A stretch of DNA of 64,000 nt, taken from Nocardia gamkensis NBRC 108242. Its GTDB lineage: Bacteria > Actinomycetota > Actinomycetes > Mycobacteriales > Mycobacteriaceae. The notes beneath the pieces were generated by a model. It had not been told where the DNA came from and made no database searches. It worked only from the letters and a program-made list of their open reading frames with translations. The translations under genes and the position numbers were made by a program. The stretch covers positions 62,001-126,000 of the forward strand of contig NZ_BDBM01000028.1 in the NCBI RefSeq assembly GCF_001612985.1, read 5' to 3'. The stretch's first letter is position 1. The number at the start of each line of letters is the position of its first letter. This document shows, piece by piece, positions 57,218-64,000 of the stretch.

Positions 57218-59227
57218 GTGGCAGATCCAGCGACGTACCGGCCCGCGCCGGGCACGATTCCCGTCGAACCAGGTGTCTACAAATTCCGGGACGCCCATCG
57301 GCAGGTCATCTACGTCGGCAAGGCAAAGAGCCTGCGCAGCAGACTGAACTCGTATTTCGCCGACGTCGCCGGCCTGCATCCGCGCACCAGGCAGATGGTC
57401 ACCACGGCGGCGAGCGTCGAATGGACGGTCGTCTCCACCGAGGTGGAGGCGTTGCAGCTGGAATACAACTGGATCAAGGAATTCGATCCCCGCTTCAACG
57501 TCCGCTACCGCGACGACAAGTCCTACCCGGTGCTCGCGGTCACCTTGAACGAGGATTACCCGCGGCTGTTCGTCTACCGCGGCGCGCGCCGCAAAGGCGT
57601 GCGCTACTTCGGCCCGTTCGCGCACGCCTGGGCCATCCGCGAGACGCTCGATCTGCTGCTGCGGGTGTTTCCCGCGCGCACCTGCTCCAACGGCGTCTTC
57701 CGGCGGCACCACCAGATCGGGCGTCCCTGCCTGCTCGGCTATATCGACAAGTGCTCGGCGCCATGCGTCGGGCGGGTGAGCGCCGAGGAGCACCGCGCCA
57801 TCGTCGAGGACTTCTGCGACTTCCTCGCAGGCCGCACCGATCGGTTGGTCCGCGAACTGGAGCGCCGCATGCACGACGCCGCGGAAGATCTGGATTTCGA
57901 GGCCGCCGCCCGGCTGCGCGACGACGTGCAAGCGCTGCGCCGCGCGCTGGAGAAGCAGGCGGTGGTGCTCGGCACGGGCACCGACGCCGACGTCATCGCC
58001 TTCGCCGCCGACGAGCTGGAGGTGGCGGTGCAGGTCTTCCATGTGCGGGACGGCCGGGTGCGCGGCCAGCGCGGGTGGGTGGTCGACAAGTCGGGTGACG
58101 CGGTCGACGTCCCGGAGGCGGGCGGTGAACTCGCCGCGCTGGTCGAGCAGTTCCTCACCCAGTTCTACGGCGAGCAGGTCACGGTGGCCGAGCAGTCCGC
58201 CGACGAGTTGCTCGCCACCGTGGTGCCCCGCGAAGTGCTCGTGCCCGAACTGCCCGCCGATATCGAGCAGGTCCAGCAGTGGCTGTCCGGCCTGCGCGGC
58301 TCGGCGGTGAAGGTGCGGGTGCCCCAGCGCGGGGACAAGAAGGCGCTCGCCGAGACCGTGCAGCGCAACGCGATGGAGGCGCTGGCCCAGCACAAGCTCA
58401 AGCGGGCGGGCGATCTGACCTCGAGATCGCAAGCGCTGCAAGAGATCCAGGACGCCTTGGAACTCGACAGCGCGCCGCTGCGTATCGAGTGCGTCGACGT
58501 CAGTCACGTACAGGGGACCGACGTGGTCGCCTCGCTGGTGGTCTTCGAGGACGGTCTGGCCCGCAAGTCCGATTACCGCCACTACACGATCCGCGAAGCG
58601 GCGGGCGACGGCCGCTCCGATGACGTCGGCAGCATCGCCGAGGTGACCCGCCGCCGGTTCCTCAAGCTGCGCCGTGAGCGCGACATGATGGAGCAGGACG
58701 ATCTCGCCGCGACCGGAAGCGACGACGACGCGCTCGACCTCACCTCCCGTCCGGGTATCGATCCCCGCACGGGGCGCCCGCGCAAGTTCTCCTATCCGCC
58801 CAACCTGTTCGTCGTCGACGGCGGCGCGCCCCAGGTCGCCGCGGCCGCCGAGGTGCTCGACGAGCTGGGCATCACCGATGTCGCGGTGATCGGCCTGGCC
58901 AAACGGCTGGAGGAGGTGTGGGTGCCCGGCGAGAGCGACCCGGTGATCCTGCCGCGCAACAGCGAGGCGCTCTACCTGCTGCAACGGGTGCGCGACGAGG
59001 CGCACCGCTTCGCCATCACCTTCCATCGCAGCAAGCGCTCACGCCGGATGACCGCCTCGGCCCTGGACTCGGTGCCGGGGCTCGGCACGGCGCGCCGGAC
59101 CGCGCTGGTCACCCATTTCGGATCGGTCGCCAAGCTGAAGCAGGCCACGGTCGAGGAGATCACCGAGGTGCCCGGAATCGGGATGGCGACCGCGAAAGCG
59201 GTCCTTGCGGCGCTCGAGTCCGAATAG
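57218..59227 (+). CDS. uvrC: Excinuclease ABC subunit C
   Basis: A 669-residue UvrABC endonuclease subunit that makes both cuts around DNA lesions. The GIY-YIG-type nuclease at the N-terminus (GVYKFRDAHRQVIYVGKAKSLR), the UvrB-contact UVR region (about 200-240), the RNase-H-like middle (ECVDVSHVQGTDVVAS) and the C-terminal helix-hairpin-helix pair (SVPGLGTARR, EVPGIGMATA) are all present. GTG 57218 has TACGCT (57206-57211) six bases upstream. Confidence 0.96.
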   Translation: MADPATYRPAPGTIPVEPGVYKFRDAHRQVIYVGKAKSLRSRLNSYFADVAGLHPRTRQMVTTAASVEWTVVSTEVEALQLEYNWIKEFDPRFNVRYRDDKSYPVLAVTLNEDYPRLFVYRGARRKGVRYFGPFAHAWAIRETLDLLLRVFPARTCSNGVFRRHHQIGRPCLLGYIDKCSAPCVGRVSAEEHRAIVEDFCDFLAGRTDRLVRELERRMHDAAEDLDFEAAARLRDDVQALRRALEKQAVVLGTGTDADVIAFAADELEVAVQVFHVRDGRVRGQRGWVVDKSGDAVDVPEAGGELAALVEQFLTQFYGEQVTVAEQSADELLATVVPREVLVPELPADIEQVQQWLSGLRGSAVKVRVPQRGDKKALAETVQRNAMEALAQHKLKRAGDLTSRSQALQEIQDALELDSAPLRIECVDVSHVQGTDVVASLVVFEDGLARKSDYRHYTIREAAGDGRSDDVGSIAEVTRRRFLKLRRERDMMEQDDLAATGSDDDALDLTSRPGIDPRTGRPRKFSYPPNLFVVDGGAPQVAAAAEVLDELGITDVAVIGLAKRLEEVWVPGESDPVILPRNSEALYLLQRVRDEAHRFAITFHRSKRSRRMTASALDSVPGLGTARRTALVTHFGSVAKLKQATVEEITEVPGIGMATAKAVLAALESE

Positions 59228-59240
59228 ACAGTCGACAGTG

Positions 59241-59298
59241 CACCGGAAATTTCGGTATCGCGTACGTTGTGTGTCTGCGGCCGATACCGAAACCGGTG
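59241..59298 (+). promoter_or_regulatory. Long bulged hairpin between uvrC and rapZ
   Basis: CACCGG (59241-59246) and TTTCGGTATCG (59250-59260) pair with CGATACCGAAA (59282-59292) and CCGGTG (59293-59298): 17 base pairs with a 3-base AAA bulge and a 21-base loop. It starts 13 bases after uvrC and ends 42 bases before rapZ. It could be a terminator, a regulatory RNA structure or a protein-binding dyad. Confidence 0.75.
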
Positions 59299-59340
59299 CG
59301 CGATGATCGGAAGGCACCCCAGACACGGATCCGGTAGGAC

Positions 59341-60321
59341 ATGACACGCGTCGAATCGAACAGCAGTGCGGGCAGTCCGCCGACGAGTGCGGGACGAGTG
59401 GCTTCGTCCGGCGCCGTCGGCGGAGCGAATCCGCAGGTCGAGGTCGTGATCGTGACCGGGCTCTCGGGCGCGGGCCGCGGCACGGCCGCCCGCGTACTCG
59501 AGGACCTCGGCTGGTACGTGGCCGACAACCTGCCGCCCGAGCTGTTCGGGCGGATGGTGGAGCTGGGCGCGTCCGCGAAGCCGCCGATCCGCCGTCTCGC
59601 GCTGGTCATGGACGTGCGCAGCCGGTTCTTCACCGGTGATCTGTCGGTGGTCACCGAGCAGCTGCGGATCCTCGGCGTGCGCACCAGGGTCCTGTTCCTC
59701 GAGGCCTCCGACGACGTGCTGATCCGCCGCTTCGGCTTCGCCCGGCGCAGGCATCCGCTACAGAGCGAGAGCAAGGACGGCACGTTGTCGGCGGGTATCG
59801 CCGCCGAGCGGGTGCGGTTGTCCGCCGTGAAGGCCGCCGCCGACCTGGTGATCGACACCACCGAGCTGTCCATCCATCAATTGCACCGCAAGATGGAGGA
59901 GGCCTACGGCGGCGGCGCGCCCAGCGCGTTGCAACTCACCGTGCAGTCGTTCGGCTTCAAGTACGGGGTTCCGCTGGACGCCGACATGGTGTTGGATGTG
60001 CGTTTTCTACCCAATCCGCATTGGATACCGGAGTTGCGGGAACACACCGGTCAGGAGACGGTGGTCAGCGAGTACGTGTTGTCGCGTCCCCGCGCGGACG
60101 ATTATCTGCGTACCTGCCACCACCTGGTCGAGCTGACCACGAACGGTTACCGCCAAGAGGGGAAGCGATACATGACGGTCGCAGTGGGCTGCACCGGAGG
60201 CAAGCACCGGAGCGTCGCGATTGCCGAGGCACTGGGTGAGTTGATGAGTGAGGTCACCGGTGGGCCGGAGGAGTCCGCCGACGTGGTCCGGGTCGTCCAT
60301 CGAGACCTGGGGCGCGAATGA
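59341..60321 (+). CDS. rapZ: RNase adapter RapZ / nucleotide-binding protein
   Basis: A 326-residue P-loop ATPase-like protein (YvcJ/RapZ). The N-terminal 35 residues are a Ser/Gly-rich extension; GLSGAGRGTA replaces the Walker A lysine pattern GxGKS/T as in mycobacterial members, and GWYVADNLPPEL and FLEASDDVLIRRF follow. The C-terminal CTGGKHRSVAIAE motif is the metabolite-binding domain. In Gram-negatives it controls amino-sugar synthesis; in actinobacteria the role is open. The stop overlaps yvcK (ATGA). Confidence 0.92.
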   Translation: MTRVESNSSAGSPPTSAGRVASSGAVGGANPQVEVVIVTGLSGAGRGTAARVLEDLGWYVADNLPPELFGRMVELGASAKPPIRRLALVMDVRSRFFTGDLSVVTEQLRILGVRTRVLFLEASDDVLIRRFGFARRRHPLQSESKDGTLSAGIAAERVRLSAVKAAADLVIDTTELSIHQLHRKMEEAYGGGAPSALQLTVQSFGFKYGVPLDADMVLDVRFLPNPHWIPELREHTGQETVVSEYVLSRPRADDYLRTCHHLVELTTNGYRQEGKRYMTVAVGCTGGKHRSVAIAEALGELMSEVTGGPEESADVVRVVHRDLGRE

Positions 60322-61364
60322 CCGGTTGGGAATCCAATCCCAGCATCGTCGCGCTGGGTGGTGGACATGGGCTGTACGCGACACTGACCGCGGTGCGGCG
60401 GCTGACCAGGAAGATCTGCGCGGTGGTCACCGTCGCCGACGACGGCGGCTCCTCGGGCCGGCTACGCGCCGAGCTGGGGGTGCTGCCGCCGGGGGATCTC
60501 CGGATGGCGCTCGCGGCCCTGGCCGCGGACGCCGACGGCGTCTGGACGCAGACCGTCCAGCATCGTTTCGGCGGCACCGGCGCGCTGGCCGGGCACTCCG
60601 TGGGCAATCTGATCCTGGCCGGGCTCACCGAGGTGCTCGGCGATCCGGTCGCCGCGCTCGATGAAGTCGCCCGCATGTTGCGCATCACCGGACGAGTGCT
60701 CCCCATGTCGCCGATCGCGCTGGACATCGAGGCGGATGTGTCTGGGCTGGAGGCGGATCCACGGGTGAGCCGTTGCATTCGCGGCCAAGTTGCCATCGCG
60801 ACCACGCCGGGTAAGGTGCGGCGGGTGCGGCTGATTCCGTCCGACCCACCGGCCAGTCCGGAGGCGACCTCGGCGATCGAACACGCGGATGTCGTGGTGC
60901 TCGGGCCGGGATCGTGGTTCACCAGCGTGATTCCGCACGTCCTCGTTCCGGAGCTACGGGAAGCCCTGGTGTACACCAGGGCCCGGAAAGTGCTCGTGCT
61001 CAATCTCGCCGCGGAGCCGGGGGAGACCGCCGGGTTCTCCGCGGAGCGGCATTTGCATGTACTGTCCCAGCACGCACCGGAATTCGTCGTCGATGAGGTG
61101 CTGGTCGACTCCGGGTCGGTGCCGGAGGGTCGTGAACGGGAACATGTGGCCAGGGCTGCCGAACAGTTGCGGGCACGAGTAACGTTCTCCGATGTCGCCG
61201 AAGCGGGAACGGACCGGCATCACCCCGGAAAGCTTGCCGCCGCACTGGATCAACTGATCCGGCAACCTCGGCCGCAAATGGCAGGGCTTCGAGTCGAGGG
61301 ACGGCACATGGGCCAGGATGTGCGTTCCGGGTTGGGTGGAAAGGAGCGCGTCCCGTGGCGATGA
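60318..61364 (+). CDS. yvcK: YvcK/CofD-like gluconeogenesis factor
   Basis: A 348-residue protein of the CofD/YvcK family, needed in relatives for growth on gluconeogenic carbon and for envelope integrity; it binds UDP-sugars. It shows IVALGGGHGLYATL at the N-terminus, VTVADDGGSSGRLR and VLGPGSWFTSVIPHV, as in YvcK. It overlaps rapZ upstream and whiA downstream (10 bases). The rapZ-yvcK-whiA set is conserved in Gram-positives. Confidence 0.94.
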   Translation: MTGWESNPSIVALGGGHGLYATLTAVRRLTRKICAVVTVADDGGSSGRLRAELGVLPPGDLRMALAALAADADGVWTQTVQHRFGGTGALAGHSVGNLILAGLTEVLGDPVAALDEVARMLRITGRVLPMSPIALDIEADVSGLEADPRVSRCIRGQVAIATTPGKVRRVRLIPSDPPASPEATSAIEHADVVVLGPGSWFTSVIPHVLVPELREALVYTRARKVLVLNLAAEPGETAGFSAERHLHVLSQHAPEFVVDEVLVDSGSVPEGREREHVARAAEQLRARVTFSDVAEAGTDRHHPGKLAAALDQLIRQPRPQMAGLRVEGRHMGQDVRSGLGGKERVPWR

Positions 61365-62338
61365 CAGCCGATGTGAAAGACGAGCTGAGCAGGCTCACGG
61401 TGTCGCAGGTGAGTTCCCGCAAGGCGGAACTGTCCGCTCTGCTGCGTTTCGCGGGCGGCCTGCACATCGTCGGCGGCCGGGTGATCGTCGAGGCCGAGGT
61501 GGACATGGGGTCCATCGCGCGCAGGCTGCGCCGGGAGATCTTCGAACTCTACGGTTACGGCTCCGACGTGCACGTGCTCGGCGCCGGCGGACTGCGCAAA
61601 ACCTCCCGGTACGTGGTGCGTGTCTCCAAGGAGGGCGAGGCGCTGGCCCGGCAGACCGGTCTGCTCGACGTGCGCGGCCGTCCGGTGCGCGGCCTGCCCG
61701 CGCAGGTGGTCGGCGGCAGCATCGCCGATGCCGAAGCCGCTTGGCGCGGTGCGTTTCTCGCGCACGGCTCGCTCACCGAACCCGGACGCTCCTCGGCGCT
61801 CGAGGTCAGCTGTCCCGGACCCGAGGCGGCGCTGGCGCTGGTCGGCGCGGCTCGGCGGCTCGGCATCACGGCCAAGGCCCGCGAAGTGCGCGGCACCGAC
61901 CGCGTGGTGGTGCGCGACGGTGAGGCGATCGGCGCGCTGCTGACCAGGATGGGCGCGCACGGCACCCGGATGGTCTGGGAGGAACGCAGGTTGCGCCGCG
62001 AAGTGCGCGCGACCGCGAATCGCCTGGCCAATTTCGACGACGCCAATCTGCGCCGCTCGGCGCGCGCCGCGGTCGCCGCCGCGGCGCGGGTGGAACGCGC
62101 GCTGGAGATCCTCAGCGACGACGTGCCCGACCATCTCGCCGCCGCGGGCCGGCTGCGCGTGCAGCACCGGCAGGCGTCACTGGAGGAACTCGGCCAGCTC
62201 GCCGAACCGCCGATGACGAAAGACGCTGTCGCGGGCCGCATCCGGCGGCTGCTGTCGATGGCCGATCGGCGCGCCAAGGAACTGGGCGTTCCGGACACCG
62301 AATCGGCCGTCACGGCCGAACTGCTCGACGAAGCCTGA
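61355..62338 (+). CDS. whiA: Sporulation-type regulator WhiA
   Basis: A 327-residue DNA-binding protein. Its N-terminal half has degenerate LAGLIDADG endonuclease repeats (no catalytic Asp pair), the C-terminal part a helix-turn-helix (GQLAEPPMTKDAVAGRIRRLL). WhiA promotes sporulation genes in Streptomyces; in non-sporing relatives it is linked to cell division. GTG 61355 has AAGGAG eight bases upstream; an ATG at 61361 is an alternative. A strong terminator follows. Confidence 0.95.
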   Translation: MAMTADVKDELSRLTVSQVSSRKAELSALLRFAGGLHIVGGRVIVEAEVDMGSIARRLRREIFELYGYGSDVHVLGAGGLRKTSRYVVRVSKEGEALARQTGLLDVRGRPVRGLPAQVVGGSIADAEAAWRGAFLAHGSLTEPGRSSALEVSCPGPEAALALVGAARRLGITAKAREVRGTDRVVVRDGEAIGALLTRMGAHGTRMVWEERRLRREVRATANRLANFDDANLRRSARAAVAAAARVERALEILSDDVPDHLAAAGRLRVQHRQASLEELGQLAEPPMTKDAVAGRIRRLLSMADRRAKELGVPDTESAVTAELLDEA

Positions 62339-62358
62339 GCCCGCGCTCCGGACGTTCG

Positions 62359-62397
62359 CCGCGATCCCCGCGACTGGGCCAGTCGCGGGGATCGCGG
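62359..62397 (+). terminator. Strong terminator after whiA
   Basis: A perfect 17-bp stem (62359-62375 with 62381-62397) with a 5-base loop GGGCC, 20 bases after the whiA stop, followed by CGTTTCGG. It separates the whiA operon from gap. Confidence 0.9.
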
Positions 62398-62544
62398 CGT
62401 TTCGGCTGCGGAAACCGTGTTGGTCGGGCGTCTGACCAGGCATCCCGTCCTGGCGAATGCCAGGTGCGTGTCGGCGAGGTCGCCGCAGGACGTTAGTGTG
62501 AGTGGGCATCGGAATGATCCGCTGGAAAGTTGAGGAGCGATAAC

Positions 62545-63564
62545 GTGACTGTCCGGGTAGGCATCAACGGCTTCGGTCGTATCGGACGTAACTTCTTCCG
62601 GGCGGTGGAGGCGCAGAAGGCGCTCGGCACCACCGACATCGAGATCGTCGCGGTCAACGACCTCACCGACAACGCGACCCTCGCGACCCTGCTCAAGTAC
62701 GACTCGATCCTGGGCCGTCTGCCCCAGGACGTCTCGCTCGACGGCGACGACACCATCGTGGTGGGCGACCAGCGGATCAAGGCGCTGGCGATCAAGGAAG
62801 GCCCCGCCGCGCTGCCCTGGGGTGACCTGGGTGTCGACGTGGTGGTCGAGTCCACCGGCATCTTCACCGATGCCACCAAGGCCAAGGGCCACCTCGCCGC
62901 GGGCGCCAAGAAGGTCATCATCTCCGCCCCGGCCAAGGGCGAGGACATCACCATCGTCATGGGCGTCAACGACGACAAGTACGACGGCAGCCAGAACATC
63001 ATCTCCAACGCGTCCTGCACCACCAACTGCCTGGGCCCGCTGGCCAAGGTGCTCAACGACGAGTTCGGCATCGAGCACGGCCTGATGACCACCATCCATG
63101 CCTACACCCAGGACCAGAACCTGCAGGACGGCCCGCACAGCGACCTGCGTCGCGCTCGCGCCGCCGCCCTGAACATCGTGCCCACCGGCACCGGCGCCGC
63201 GAAGGCCATCGGCCTGGTGCTGCCCGAGCTGCAGGGCAAGCTGGACGGCTACGCGCTGCGCGTGCCGGTCCCGACGGGCTCGGTCACCGACCTGACCGCG
63301 ACGCTGCGCAAGTCGGCCTCGATCGAGGAGATCAACGCCGCCTACAAGGCCGCCGCGGAAGGCCCGCTGAAGGGCATCCTGAAGTACAACACCGACCCGA
63401 TCGTCTCCAGCGACATCGTCACCGACCCGGCCTCGTCGATCTACGACGCGCCGCTGACCAAGGTGATCGACAACCAGGTCAAGGTCGTGTCCTGGTACGA
63501 CAACGAGTGGGGCTACTCGAACCGTCTCGCCGATCTCATCGGCCTCGTCGGCAAGTCGCTCTGA
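62545..63564 (+). CDS. gap: Glyceraldehyde-3-phosphate dehydrogenase
   Basis: A 339-residue glycolytic enzyme. It has the NAD-binding INGFGRIGRN at the N-terminus, the catalytic Cys in NASCTTNCLGPL, and the later YDNEWGYSNR. Product is 1,3-bisphosphoglycerate. GTG 62545 has GAGGAG seven bases upstream; an in-frame codon at 62530 overlaps the ribosome site. pgk follows after five bases, as usual. Confidence 0.98.
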   Translation: MTVRVGINGFGRIGRNFFRAVEAQKALGTTDIEIVAVNDLTDNATLATLLKYDSILGRLPQDVSLDGDDTIVVGDQRIKALAIKEGPAALPWGDLGVDVVVESTGIFTDATKAKGHLAAGAKKVIISAPAKGEDITIVMGVNDDKYDGSQNIISNASCTTNCLGPLAKVLNDEFGIEHGLMTTIHAYTQDQNLQDGPHSDLRRARAAALNIVPTGTGAAKAIGLVLPELQGKLDGYALRVPVPTGSVTDLTATLRKSASIEEINAAYKAAAEGPLKGILKYNTDPIVSSDIVTDPASSIYDAPLTKVIDNQVKVVSWYDNEWGYSNRLADLIGLVGKSL

Positions 63565-63569
63565 CGCGC

Positions 63570-64000
63570 ATGGCTGTCAAGACACTCGCGGATCTGCTCG
63601 GCGAGGGCGTCGAAGGCCGGGGCGTGCTGGTGCGCTCCGACCTGAACGTCCCCCTCGACGACCAGGGACAGATCACCGATCCCGGCCGCATCATCGCCTC
63701 GGCGCCGACCATCAAGGCACTCGCCGAGGCGGGCGCCAAGGTTGTCGTCACCGCGCACCTCGGCCGCCCGAAGGGTGAACCGGGCCCGAAGCTCTCGCTG
63801 GCGCCGGTGGCCGCCCGCCTCGCCGAGGAACTGGGCCGCAATGTCCAGCTCGCCGGCGATGTGGTGGGCCAGGACGCGCTCGCGCGGTCGGAGGGCCTCA
63901 CCGACGGCGACGTGCTGCTGCTGGAGAACATCCGTTTCGACGCGCGCGAGACCAGCAAGGACGACGCCGACCGGGCCAAGCTGGCCGCGGCGCTGGTCGA
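63570..64000 (+). CDS. pgk: Phosphoglycerate kinase, N-terminal part
   Basis: The first 143 residues of phosphoglycerate kinase; the gene continues past the window. It shows VLVRSDLNVPLDD, the substrate-binding HLGRPKG and LLENIRFD, which identify it clearly. ATG 63570 lies five bases after the gap stop, so the two are cotranscribed; the enzyme uses the product of gap to make ATP. Confidence 0.97.
   Translation, partial: MAVKTLADLLGEGVEGRGVLVRSDLNVPLDDQGQITDPGRIIASAPTIKALAEAGAKVVVTAHLGRPKGEPGPKLSLAPVAARLAEELGRNVQLAGDVVGQDALARSEGLTDGDVLLLENIRFDARETSKDDADRAKLAAALV

Overview
The window is high-GC actinobacterial DNA, most likely from Nocardia or a close relative (Mycobacteriales). The pointers are an actinobacterial-type integration host factor, a PriA without recognisable helicase motifs, a SigB/SigF-type sigma factor beside its anti-sigma kinase, WhiA, a mycothiol-isomerase-like protein, frequent GTG starts and many leaderless-looking promoters. 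The genus is inferred from gene content and order; no 16S rRNA or tRNA gene was seen.

Layout. 1-10323: a conserved housekeeping run in one direction: carB (5' end outside the window), pyrF, mihF, gmk, rpoZ, coaBC, metK, priA. 10361-42345: about 32 kb of accessory genes on both strands, rich in TetR, PadR, MarR, LuxR, PucR and XRE-type regulators that control neighbouring oxidoreductases, hydrolases and small stress proteins. It includes a TetR/old-yellow-enzyme pair, a CsbD stress gene behind a SigF-like promoter, an acyl-CoA dehydrogenase divergent from an XRE-TetR fusion regulator, an acyl-CoA ligase, an alcohol dehydrogenase / Baeyer-Villiger monooxygenase / GMC oxidase run, an AarF kinase, and a LuxR gene group with two near-identical candidate operators. 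42940-46084: def-fmt-rsmB in a tight overlapping operon. 46206-47500: sigma factor and anti-sigma factor on the opposite strand. 47561-53117: rpe, then ribE, ribBA, ribH and a PH-domain protein, interrupted by an unusual 165-bp tandem repeat between ribE and ribBA. 53174-57163: a GNAT acetyltransferase, gamma-glutamyltransferase, a HAD protein and a small membrane protein. 57218-62338: uvrC, rapZ, yvcK and whiA. 62545-64000: gap and the start of pgk.

The backbone order (carB-pyrF...mihF-gmk-rpoZ-coaBC-metK...priA...fmt-rsmB-rpe...ribE...ribBA-ribH...uvrC-rapZ-yvcK-whiA...gap-pgk) follows what I recall of the Mycobacterium chromosome, so the 10.3-42.9 kb block is best read as lineage-specific gene content between priA and def. 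No transposase, integrase, CRISPR array, phage module or tRNA was recognised. The most unusual items are the ribE-ribBA repeat, the paired TGCAGCTTCCTGCA operators, two matching SigF-like promoters, the bulged hairpin before rapZ, and a repeat-containing insertion in PriA.
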